A stretch of DNA of 15,573 bases, taken from assembly GCA_003233545.1 (NCBI GenBank), contig QILZ01000139.1, positions 1 to 15,573 of the forward strand. Direction: 5' to 3'. Below, one piece after another: positions 8,124 through 14,243 of this stretch (position 1 is its first letter; each line of letters begins with the position of its first letter). A program made the translations under genes and the position numbers. The notes under the pieces were generated by a model that saw nothing but the letters and a program-made list of their open reading frames with translations, had not been told where the DNA came from and did not search any database. The stretch is from Spirochaetales bacterium. Its GTDB lineage: Bacteria > Spirochaetota > Spirochaetia > SZUA-6.

Positions 8124-8152
8124 TTGACACAATATATTGCATGACCTAGGAT
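8124..8152 (+). promoter_or_regulatory. Sigma70-type promoter for the DUF4912-GH57 unit, possibly giving a leaderless mRNA
   Basis: A perfect -35 hexamer TTGACA (8124-8129) is followed, after 17 bp, by TAGGAT (8147-8152; 4 of 6 consensus). A nearby GATAAT (8150-8155) has the wrong spacing (20 bp). Transcription would start close to 8159-8161, at or next to the ATG at 8161. The bases before that ATG contain no ribosome binding site. This is sequence evidence only. Confidence 0.6.
8130..8139. promoter_or_regulatory. Palindrome in the promoter spacer (candidate operator)
   Basis: CAATATATTG is a perfect 10-bp palindrome lying entirely between the -35 and -10 hexamers. It is framed by AGGTC (8119-8123) and its complement GACCT (8143-8147), though not symmetrically. 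A second short palindrome, CCTAGG (8145-8150), overlaps the -10. The position suits a repressor, or a MerR-like factor that acts on the spacer. No regulator gene is adjacent. Confidence 0.35.
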
Positions 8153-8160
8153 AATTTCCT

Positions 8161-8868
8161 ATGAAGAGAGATTTTCTCGAGGCACTTTCGGTAGAAGAGC
8201 TATGTCAGGTCGGAAGAGATTTAGGGATAGATATCTACAGCCTTATAAAAAAGGCCGATCTGGTGGAACTTATTTTTGAGAATCTGGAACCCGAAGAAGA
8301 ATCGAACAACCTGTTAATAAACGGTGAAGGATTAAAATATTCTCCTGCCAGGTGTATTGCGGAGGAATCTCTGGAAAGTATCGAGTATCCCATTCCGGAA
8401 AGATACGACGAAACCAAAATTATGTTAATGCTCAGGGATCCGGACTGGGCGTTTGCATATTGGGATATAGAAACATCTTTAACAGCCGGGCTTAAATCCG
8501 ATGAAAAATTTTCATCATTAATTTTAAGAGTGTATGATAATAATGACCGAAGTTTTTATTTTGATATCAAGGTACAGTTTTCTGATATGGGCTGGTATAT
8601 AAAGCTGCCCCGCCGTAACAGTTCATATATAATAGAGCTGGGATATATCTCCGGGGACCGGTATACCGTACTTGCCGAATCCAATACGATATATACTCCG
8701 GGCGGCAGTCTTGCGGCGGAAAAGGACCTTAAGTGGTATTCGGACACAACGGAACGGTTAATCGATCTTTCGCAAACCGGGCTGTTGTCTCCGGAAAAAA
8801 GTGAGGATGTTATCTCTCAGCGTATTATCTCTTTTTCAAGTTCAAGCTATATCCAGCATAAGGAATAA
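8161..8868 (+). CDS. DUF4912 domain protein with N-terminal Rho-N/SAP-like helical domain
   Basis: 235 residues. Residues 8-43 (LSVEELCQVGRDLGIDIYSLIKK, given here in part) resemble the small helical Rho-N/SAP-like module seen at the start of many DUF4912 proteins. After an acidic linker, residues 79-185 carry the DUF4912 core, recognisable from RYDETKIMLMLRDPDWAFAY and the following WDIE, a beta-sandwich reminiscent of Ig/carbohydrate-binding folds. No enzyme motif is seen. The next gene, 5 bp downstream, is a GH57 branching enzyme, so a role in binding alpha-glucan or assisting that enzyme is a reasonable inference. No signal peptide is present; it is cytosolic. The ATG sits directly downstream of a strong promoter with no ribosome binding site, so translation may be leaderless. 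Confidence 0.85.
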   Translation: MKRDFLEALSVEELCQVGRDLGIDIYSLIKKADLVELIFENLEPEEESNNLLINGEGLKYSPARCIAEESLESIEYPIPERYDETKIMLMLRDPDWAFAYWDIETSLTAGLKSDEKFSSLILRVYDNNDRSFYFDIKVQFSDMGWYIKLPRRNSSYIIELGYISGDRYTVLAESNTIYTPGGSLAAEKDLKWYSDTTERLIDLSQTGLLSPEKSEDVISQRIISFSSSSYIQHKE

Positions 8869-8873
8869 TTATT

Positions 8874-10466
8874 ATGGCAAATGACGGATATCTTGCAATT
8901 ATTCTTAATGCACATCTACCATACATACGGCATCCGGAACTTAAAACTTCCGTAGAGGAGAGCTGGCTTTTCGAAGCGGTGCTCGATACTTATCTGCCAT
9001 TGCTTAATTTGCTGGAAAAGCTTGGAAAAGAAGGTCTTTCCGTTACGATTACTCTATCCGTGTCTCCTTCTCTTGCTGAAATGCTTGTCGACCCTTTGCT
9101 TAACGAAAGATTTCTCATTTACACGGAAAATAAGATAAAACTAACCGAAAAAGAGCTGGAAAGGACGAAGAATAACTCCGAGATGTTTAAACTCGCTTCT
9201 ATGTACTTAAAAGAAACAAAAGCATCATACTCCCAATATAAGGACAGGTATAAGCGAAACATATTAAATCCACTTAAGGATATGCAACGGAGCGGCCTGA
9301 TCGAGATTATTACGACGAGTGCGACGCATGCCTTTCTCCCCCTTTTAAATGTTGTAAAAGGCGCTGTCAGGGGCCAGATACATTTTGCAGTGCAGTCCCA
9401 TAAAAAGCATTTCGGAGTAAAACCGGAGGGGATGTGGCTGCCGGAATGCGGATATTCGGAAGGCATGGAATACATACTGGAAGAAAACGGAATTAATTAT
9501 TTCTTTCTCGATTCTCACGGCCTTCTCTTCGGAGACAGGAAACCTAAATACGGGGTATATGCTCCTGTAAAGTGCAGAAACGGAGTTTCCGCTTTCGGCA
9601 GAGACGCCGCATCTGCAAAGGCTGTATGGTCCAACAGCGAAGGATATCCTGCAGATCCTGTATACCGGGATTTCTACCAGGATATAGGTTATAATCTTCC
9701 CATCGAGTACCTTAAACCCTATCTGTATGTGGAACATGAGCGGGGAAATACCGGAATAAAATATTTTTCGAAGCATGCAGGCGGAGAGAGGAATATCTAT
9801 AAACCGGAAGCAGCGCGGAAAAAGGTTCTGGAGCATTCGGAGAATTTTATCTACAGAAGGCTTAAGCAGATGAATGAAATTTCGCGGTATATGGACAGAC
9901 CGCCTCTGATCGTCTGTCCGTACGATGCCGAACTTTTCGGCCATTGGTGGTACGAAGGCATAAGCTGGCTGGAAAATGTTTTACGAAAAGCCGCGAAAGG
10001 CAACGGTATAAAACTTATATCTCCGTCGGAATATTTAAAACGATATCCGGAAAATCAGGTTATTGCTCCTTCTTTTTCCTCATGGGGAAACAAAGGATAC
10101 TGCGAAGTCTGGCTGGAAAAGAGGAACGACTGGATATATCGCCATCTTCATAGAATCACGGAGAGAATGTGTAAACTTACCGTCCGTTATCCGAATGCAG
10201 CCGGGGTAAAAAAGCGTGCGTTAAACCAGGCAGCGAGAGAAATTCTGCTCGCTCAATCCTCCGACTGGGCTTTTATGATGAAAATGGGGACTGATACTGC
10301 GTATGCACACAGACGCATTAAAGAACATATTTATAATTTTAACAAGCTCTATTTCTCCATCATAGCCGACAGGATAGAGGAAACATGGCTTGCAGCCGTC
10401 GAGTATAAGAATAATATTTTTTCCGATATGGATTATAAAGTATATTCGAACTCTACTTTTCAATAG
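8874..10466 (+). CDS. GH57 (DUF1957-type) 1,4-alpha-glucan branching enzyme
   Basis: 530 residues, the normal size for GH57 branching enzymes. These cytosolic enzymes cut an alpha-1,4-glucan chain and re-attach it through an alpha-1,6 bond in glycogen synthesis. It opens with the GH57 strand YLAIILNAHLPYIRHPE (6-22). The catalytic nucleophile is E191 in MWLPECGYS, and the acid/base is D351 in CPYDAELFGHWWYEG. Other family landmarks are the His in THAFLP (151-156), VWSNSEGYPADPVYRDFYQDIGY (251-273, given here as a family block) and the C-terminal helical region with QSSDWAFMMKMGT (461-473). All key residues are present, so it should be active; a pure alpha-amylase role is less likely given the DUF1957-like length and C-terminus. 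AAGGA at 8860-8864 is the ribosome binding site. Its last 14 bp overlap the convergent STAS gene. It forms an operon with the DUF4912 gene. Confidence 0.92.
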   Translation: MANDGYLAIILNAHLPYIRHPELKTSVEESWLFEAVLDTYLPLLNLLEKLGKEGLSVTITLSVSPSLAEMLVDPLLNERFLIYTENKIKLTEKELERTKNNSEMFKLASMYLKETKASYSQYKDRYKRNILNPLKDMQRSGLIEIITTSATHAFLPLLNVVKGAVRGQIHFAVQSHKKHFGVKPEGMWLPECGYSEGMEYILEENGINYFFLDSHGLLFGDRKPKYGVYAPVKCRNGVSAFGRDAASAKAVWSNSEGYPADPVYRDFYQDIGYNLPIEYLKPYLYVEHERGNTGIKYFSKHAGGERNIYKPEAARKKVLEHSENFIYRRLKQMNEISRYMDRPPLIVCPYDAELFGHWWYEGISWLENVLRKAAKGNGIKLISPSEYLKRYPENQVIAPSFSSWGNKGYCEVWLEKRNDWIYRHLHRITERMCKLTVRYPNAAGVKKRALNQAAREILLAQSSDWAFMMKMGTDTAYAHRRIKEHIYNFNKLYFSIIADRIEETWLAAVEYKNNIFSDMDYKVYSNSTFQ

Positions 10467-10758
10467 ATATAAGCTTATCGAATTTAATAAGCTGGAAGGT
10501 ATTATACAGCGAATCACTGCATCCTCTTATCCGTATTGTTCTGTTTTCTTCGGACAGGCGTTTGCGGAAAAGCAGGATTTTTCCGATGCAGGAAGAATTA
10601 ATTGCATTAACATCCGACAGGTTCAGCGTGATTATTCTATGCGGGCCGGAAGAAAGCTCCTCTAAATTCTTCTGAAACTGGTCTGCAGTATCACCGTTAA
10701 GCGCCTCGTGCGCTTCCAGCATAATCTCTTCCGCTGATATTTCTTTTTTTTTAAACAT
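10453..10758 (-). CDS. STAS-domain protein, anti-sigma factor antagonist type
   Basis: A 101-residue single STAS domain. The segment ITLNLSDVNAINSSCIGKILLFRKRL (43-68, in part) corresponds to the SpoIIAA/RsbV loop 'D....IDSSGLG..L'. The phosphorylatable serine equals S56, while the usual Asp before it is Asn and the Gly after it is Cys. Such proteins bind or release an anti-sigma factor or partner kinase depending on serine phosphorylation. The N-terminal MFKKKEISAEEIM is helical and differs from the standard first strand. The ATG has a strong ribosome binding site GAGGAG (complement of 10765-10770). It follows the 80-residue gene by 12 bp and is co-transcribed with it. No serine kinase (RsbW type) or phosphatase lies in the window. 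Its 3' end overlaps the GH57 gene by 14 bp. Confidence 0.82.
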   Translation of the reverse strand: MFKKKEISAEEIMLEAHEALNGDTADQFQKNLEELSSGPHRIITLNLSDVNAINSSCIGKILLFRKRLSEENRTIRIRGCSDSLYNTFQLIKFDKLISIEK

Positions 10759-10770
10759 TGAATTCTCCTC

Positions 10771-11013
10771 TTATTTTACAAATTCTTCCAATTCGTCCCT
10801 TTTGACAAGTTCGAGAAAGTACCGGACAATTTCACCCCCTCTGTACGTCTCCGTGGATTTTCTCCTGACTCTGTATATAATCATCTTCGAACCCGGAAGC
10901 GGTAATTGAACCACATATCCGTTAAGATCGACAAGCTGGTTAAGCTTTAAAATATGCTCTATTTCTCTTTTATCTCCTTCGGGATAAATTATCTCTCTTG
11001 TAGTGATATACAT
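10771..11013 (-). CDS. Small conserved-looking protein of unknown function
   Basis: 80 residues, unrecognised. The sequence is a balanced mix of strands and charged helices (MYITTREIIYP, LNGYVVQLPLPGSKMIIYRVRRK, then RYFLELVKRDELEEFVK). It has no Cys, no signal peptide and no membrane segment, suggesting a compact soluble domain. It looks like a genuine gene rather than a shadow ORF: nothing else codes here, it is followed at 12 bp by the STAS gene with its own ribosome binding site, and it is preceded by promoter-like hexamers. The ATG at 11013 is the first start after an in-frame stop about 11 codons upstream (allowing no GTG/TTG/ATG in between). It has no clear ribosome binding site. A role linked to the STAS protein is only inferred from gene order. 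Confidence 0.7.
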   Translation of the reverse strand: MYITTREIIYPEGDKREIEHILKLNQLVDLNGYVVQLPLPGSKMIIYRVRRKSTETYRGGEIVRYFLELVKRDELEEFVK

Positions 11014-11025
11014 AACGTAAGTTAT
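11012..11025. repeat. Inverted repeat ATAAC-GTAA-GTTAT over the start codon and -10
   Basis: ATAAC (11012-11016) and GTTAT (11021-11025) are perfect 5-bp inverted repeats with a 4-base centre. They overlap both the ATG of the 80-residue gene and its candidate -10 box. It may be an operator or a weak start-site hairpin; the arms are short enough to be chance. Confidence 0.25.
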
Positions 11026-11047
11026 ACTTTTTAATACTATTTTTCAA
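11021..11047 (-). promoter_or_regulatory. Candidate promoter for the minus-strand unknown/STAS pair
   Basis: Read on the minus strand, TTGAAA (11047-11042) and TATAAC (11026-11021) are 15 bp apart. The hexamers match well (4-5 of 6) but the spacing is short. The -10 ends only 7 bases before the ATG at 11013, so a very short or absent leader is implied. Confidence 0.35.
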
Positions 11048-11102
11048 GGGCTTATTTATGGAAAGTTAATAAAGGAAACGGCATATAAAAGGAATGTGGC
11101 GT

Positions 11103-11131
11103 TTCAGTGAAATTACAATCATGTCGATAAT
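11103..11131 (+). promoter_or_regulatory. Candidate promoter for the spiro-SPASM cassette
   Basis: GATAAT (11126-11131, 5 of 6 consensus) is preceded at 17 bp by TTCAGT (11103-11108, 3 of 6). Transcription would start near 11138, only about 5 bases before the ATG at 11143, which lacks a ribosome binding site. The rest of the divergent region 11014-11102 is A+T rich without other recognisable features. Confidence 0.35.
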
Positions 11132-11142
11132 TTCAATTGAGT

Positions 11143-12633
11143 ATGAAAAATATAGCTGTTATTAACGGGATAAACTTAAGTCCTTATGCACATAAGGTTA
11201 TTACACATAACAAGTCGTCTCTCGATATGGCCGGTGAGTATGCCCGGAATCTGCCGGAAGTCGAAAGTATTGTTCTTTTAACGGAAACCGGTGCGGAAGT
11301 ATCCGGGTCTTTTAAGATTTATTCGAAAAACTTTTTAAGTATAAGAGATTTATTGTTAACTGTTTCCGAAGTGGCAAAGGATTATGATAATATTTTTTAT
11401 TTTTACGCTGATTGTCCTTTCCTGGATTTAAAGATCAGTGAAAATATGTACAGGAATCATATTAAATACTTTGCAGAGTATACATTTGCAGACGGATATC
11501 CTTATGGTATTACTCCGGAAATAATTAAAACCGGTATTCTATCCTCTCTTATAAAACTCATGGGGAGCGGAGATAATAAAATATCCAGGGACACCTTTTT
11601 TGAACTTATAAAAAAAGATATTAATGCTTTCGATATAGAAACTACAATTTCTCCGGAGGACTTAAGACTTTTGAGAGTTTCACTTTCCATGAATAACAGA
11701 AGAAATTATATGCTCGGGCAGAGAGTCGTGGAACTGGGAGGAAACAGTGCATCCGGCATCTCCGGTATTCTTAAGGAACATGGTGAAATATTAAGAACTC
11801 TGCCTGCATATGTCTCCATGCAGATAGTGGAAGGCTGCATACAGTTATGCAGCTACTGCCCTTATTCTGCTGCCCTGTCCGGAAAAACCGGTAAAAAGGA
11901 TCAGATGAGTTTAAGTAAAATCGACATGATCATAAATAAAGTCAAAGATTTTGCAGATGATGCTGTTCTGAATATTTCTCTGTGGGGAGAACCTTCGCTT
12001 TATTCGGATATCGATGAGGTAATTTCGAGGATTACCAGGGTTCCCGGGCTGGATGTACTGATCGAAACCTCCGGGCTGGGCTGGAACCGTGAACTGTTGG
12101 AGAGAATAAGGGACAAGACGGATGAGCCGCCGACATGGATAATTTCCCTCGATGCGGTAACGGAACCGGTTTATACAGGTCTGCGTGGCAGAGGATTTAA
12201 AGATGCCCTTGCAAATACGGAAGAGATACTCCGGCTGTTCGAAGGTAATGTCCATGTGCAGGCTGTAAGAATGAAGGATAATGAAGAAGAATTGGAAAAA
12301 TTTTACAGGTATTGGAAATCAAAACTTGAAAATGTAATTATACAGAAATATGATGATTTCTGTGGTGTACTGCCGGACCGTAAGGTAACCGACCTTTCAC
12401 CGCTGAAACGTTTTCCGTGCTGGCATTTAAAACGTGATCTTAATATCCTTTTAGACGGCAGCGTTCCTTTCTGCAGGGAAGATCTTTCGAAAAAGAATCT
12501 TCTGGGAAACATTTTTAAAGATTCGATAGAGGAAATCTGGAAAAGGGGTGAACAATTATATTTAAAGCATTTAAAAGCGGATTACCCGGAATTGTGTTTA
12601 AAGTGCGATGAATACTATACCTATAACTTTTAA
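11143..12633 (+). CDS. Spiro-SPASM radical SAM protein with degenerate nucleotidyltransferase-like N-terminal domain
   Basis: 496 residues from the ATG at 11143 (a TTG at 11137 would add two residues). Residues 1-185 resemble SpsF/MobA-type nucleotidyltransferases in their later motifs: YFYADCPFLDL (87-96), YPYGITPEII (119-128) and ETTISPEDLRLLRVSL (166-181). The nucleotide-binding start motif (QAR..STRLPGK) is not recognisable. Residues 222-420 are a radical SAM core with C232xxxC236xxC239 for the 4Fe-4S cluster and WGEP (281-284) for SAM. The C-terminus is a SPASM domain with C426, C444, C485 and C488 binding auxiliary iron-sulfur clusters. This combination matches the spirochaete-restricted 'spiro-SPASM' family, whose reaction is unknown. 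It heads an overlapping run with a glycosyltransferase, SpsF and a PseG-like fusion, so chemistry on a sugar or nucleotide-sugar is inferred. It is cytosolic and would be oxygen-sensitive. Confidence 0.9.
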   Translation: MKNIAVINGINLSPYAHKVITHNKSSLDMAGEYARNLPEVESIVLLTETGAEVSGSFKIYSKNFLSIRDLLLTVSEVAKDYDNIFYFYADCPFLDLKISENMYRNHIKYFAEYTFADGYPYGITPEIIKTGILSSLIKLMGSGDNKISRDTFFELIKKDINAFDIETTISPEDLRLLRVSLSMNNRRNYMLGQRVVELGGNSASGISGILKEHGEILRTLPAYVSMQIVEGCIQLCSYCPYSAALSGKTGKKDQMSLSKIDMIINKVKDFADDAVLNISLWGEPSLYSDIDEVISRITRVPGLDVLIETSGLGWNRELLERIRDKTDEPPTWIISLDAVTEPVYTGLRGRGFKDALANTEEILRLFEGNVHVQAVRMKDNEEELEKFYRYWKSKLENVIIQKYDDFCGVLPDRKVTDLSPLKRFPCWHLKRDLNILLDGSVPFCREDLSKKNLLGNIFKDSIEEIWKRGEQLYLKHLKADYPELCLKCDEYYTYNF

Positions 12634-13573
12634 ACGGTCTCGAATTCCATATACTGTTATGGGAGGAGAGAAATCAGACAGAATCAGAAAATACCAGTAC
12701 CCCGTATCCGTACTTCTTATTAACAGAAGAGGAAGGTTTTACAGGGAGGGGATTATAGAAGAATTTGTGAATTCCAATGATGGAGAAATAATCTGCGTAA
12801 AAACCGCGGGTGAGGCTTCTGATGTGGAATCTCTCCACGACAAATTTCCGGAAGTTAAATTTCTTTTGCTGCAGTCGGAAATATCCATAGGTGAAAAACT
12901 GAATATCGGTATCGATGAAGCCAAATCAAAATTTATTCTTGTACTGTGGGATGACATGAAGATCCAGCTGATAGGGCAGTTAAATGGTATTCTTAAAGCG
13001 ATGGAATCATCCGGTATTCTCTGCACCGTACCTGTTCTTAAGAATAAAAAGATGGAAACAATCCCTTCCATTCAGGTGCCGGGATTTCTAAATAAGGAGC
13101 TGAAAGTTACAAACTGGCTTCCTGAAAAAGATAACGATTTAACAATTTATCCATTTGATTATACCGGAATATATAACAAGGAGAAATTTATCATTTCGGG
13201 GGGGTTTGACTATAATATTACAAATCCCTACTGGCAGAAAATGGACTTCGGTTTCCGGGCGTATATGTGGGGTGAAACAATTGCATGCAGGAAAAATTTT
13301 ATTGTGCAGTATATAGGAGATATAAATTCGGAAGACAGTACTCCTGATGAAAGTTATAAATATTTTTATCTTAAAAACATGGCTGTCAGATTTAAACGTG
13401 ACAGGGGAGTGCTGCCTTTTTCGCAGTTTATCAGATTTATGTTTCGTTCTGATACAGGGCCTCTCTATGCATATCAGGAATTTAAACAGGTAAAAGACTG
13501 GATCAGGATAAACAGGTATAGATTTAAACAGGATGCCGTAAGAGTGATCGATTTATGGGACGTAGAGGAATAA
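12608..13573 (+). CDS. GT-A fold (GT2-like) glycosyltransferase
   Basis: 321 residues from the ATG at 12608, which overlaps the spiro-SPASM gene by 26 bp; a later ATG at 12659 (residue 18) is also possible, and neither has a good ribosome binding site. The core from about residue 31 has the GT-A pattern: YPVSVLLINRRG (31-42), an acidic loop, IGEKLNIGIDEAKSKFILVLWDDM (94-117, in part) with the DxD-like W114-D115-D116, and SGGFDYN (197-203) followed by DFGFRAYMWG (213-222), which corresponds to the 'GGFDE...D.GLR....G' acceptor/catalytic block. It has no transmembrane segment and so probably works at the inner face of the membrane or in the cytosol. Donor and acceptor cannot be told; the neighbouring CMP-sugar gene hints at the same glycan pathway. 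The start of the next gene lies inside its 3' end. Confidence 0.82.
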   Translation: MNTIPITFKRSRIPYTVMGGEKSDRIRKYQYPVSVLLINRRGRFYREGIIEEFVNSNDGEIICVKTAGEASDVESLHDKFPEVKFLLLQSEISIGEKLNIGIDEAKSKFILVLWDDMKIQLIGQLNGILKAMESSGILCTVPVLKNKKMETIPSIQVPGFLNKELKVTNWLPEKDNDLTIYPFDYTGIYNKEKFIISGGFDYNITNPYWQKMDFGFRAYMWGETIACRKNFIVQYIGDINSEDSTPDESYKYFYLKNMAVRFKRDRGVLPFSQFIRFMFRSDTGPLYAYQEFKQVKDWIRINRYRFKQDAVRVIDLWDVEE

Positions 13574-14241
13574 ATAAAGCGGTTTTTGTTCAGGCCAGGC
13601 TCGATTCCACAAGACTCCCGTGCAAGGCCCTGCTTCCCTTAAAAGGAGGTTCCGTAATACAACACGTTATGCGGGCATTAAGGCCTGTATCTGCCGATTA
13701 CCATGTACTTTTAACGGATAAACACAGTTCGGAAGTTTTTAAATATTTAGCTGTCGATGAAGGATTCGATGTTTTTTCAGGGCCCGGAGATGATGTTCTG
13801 GAAAGGTATTACCTGGCATCCATGGTTTATGATGTCGATACGGTAATACGTGCTACAGGGGACAATCCTCTGGTTTCCGCTTTCTATGCGGAACGGATAC
13901 TTAACCTGCATGAAAAGGAAAAAGCGGATTTAAGCCATTATCTCGGAATCCCGCTCGGTACGGGAGTCGAAGTTATTAACAGCAGGGCATTAGAATCTGC
14001 ACGAAATAAAGCGGTCGATCCGTACGAACACGAGCACATCACAACTTATATGTATAGACACAGAGATTTTTTTAAGATTCTGGAAAAAGAAGCACCTCTT
14101 AAGGTAACTTTTAAAAAAGTTTCGGTATCCCTCGATACGGGAGAGGATTATATACTGCTTAAGTCGATTTATAATGATCTGTACGATGGTTCGCCTGTTG
14201 AACTAAATAATTTAATTTCATGGCTTAAGGTCAGGTTTTAA
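13555..14241 (+). CDS. spsF: SpsF-type cytidylyltransferase (CMP-sugar synthetase family)
   Basis: 228 residues, close to the usual length of SpsF/PseF/NeuA-type enzymes, which activate a 2-keto sugar acid or related sugar with CTP. The nucleotide-binding motif is VQARLDSTRLPCK (12-24), with Cys where the family has Gly. VIRATGDNPLVS (98-109) includes D103 as the metal ligand of the TGD.P motif, and DPYEHEHITTYMY (155-167) plus VSLDTGEDYILLK (191-203) are the expected C-terminal motifs. The family was named for spore coat polysaccharide synthesis but is widespread in surface glycan and flagellin glycosylation loci. It overlaps the preceding glycosyltransferase gene by 19 bp and ends 2 bp before the PseG-like fusion, consistent with one pathway. 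The exact sugar is not determinable from sequence. Confidence 0.9.
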   Translation: MGRRGINKAVFVQARLDSTRLPCKALLPLKGGSVIQHVMRALRPVSADYHVLLTDKHSSEVFKYLAVDEGFDVFSGPGDDVLERYYLASMVYDVDTVIRATGDNPLVSAFYAERILNLHEKEKADLSHYLGIPLGTGVEVINSRALESARNKAVDPYEHEHITTYMYRHRDFFKILEKEAPLKVTFKKVSVSLDTGEDYILLKSIYNDLYDGSPVELNNLISWLKVRF

Positions 14242-14243
14242 TT

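Noticed and set aside
8150..8155. GATAAT as the -10 of the DUF4912 promoter
   Set aside because: It is a better hexamer than TAGGAT, but the spacing to TTGACA is 20 bp, outside the usual 16-18 range. It is kept only as an alternative.
9345..9944. 199-residue antisense reading frame on the minus strand
   Set aside because: It lies wholly inside the GH57 gene, whose frame carries the conserved catalytic motifs. The antisense product has no recognisable domain and no ribosome binding site.
10390..10665. 91-residue plus-strand frame after the GH57 gene
   Set aside because: It overlaps the GH57 end and runs antisense to the STAS gene, which has a clear ribosome binding site and conserved Ser loop.
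11137..11142. TTG start two codons upstream of the spiro-SPASM ATG
   Set aside because: It adds only Met-Ser with no better ribosome binding site. ATG at 11143 is the simpler choice, though TTG cannot be excluded.
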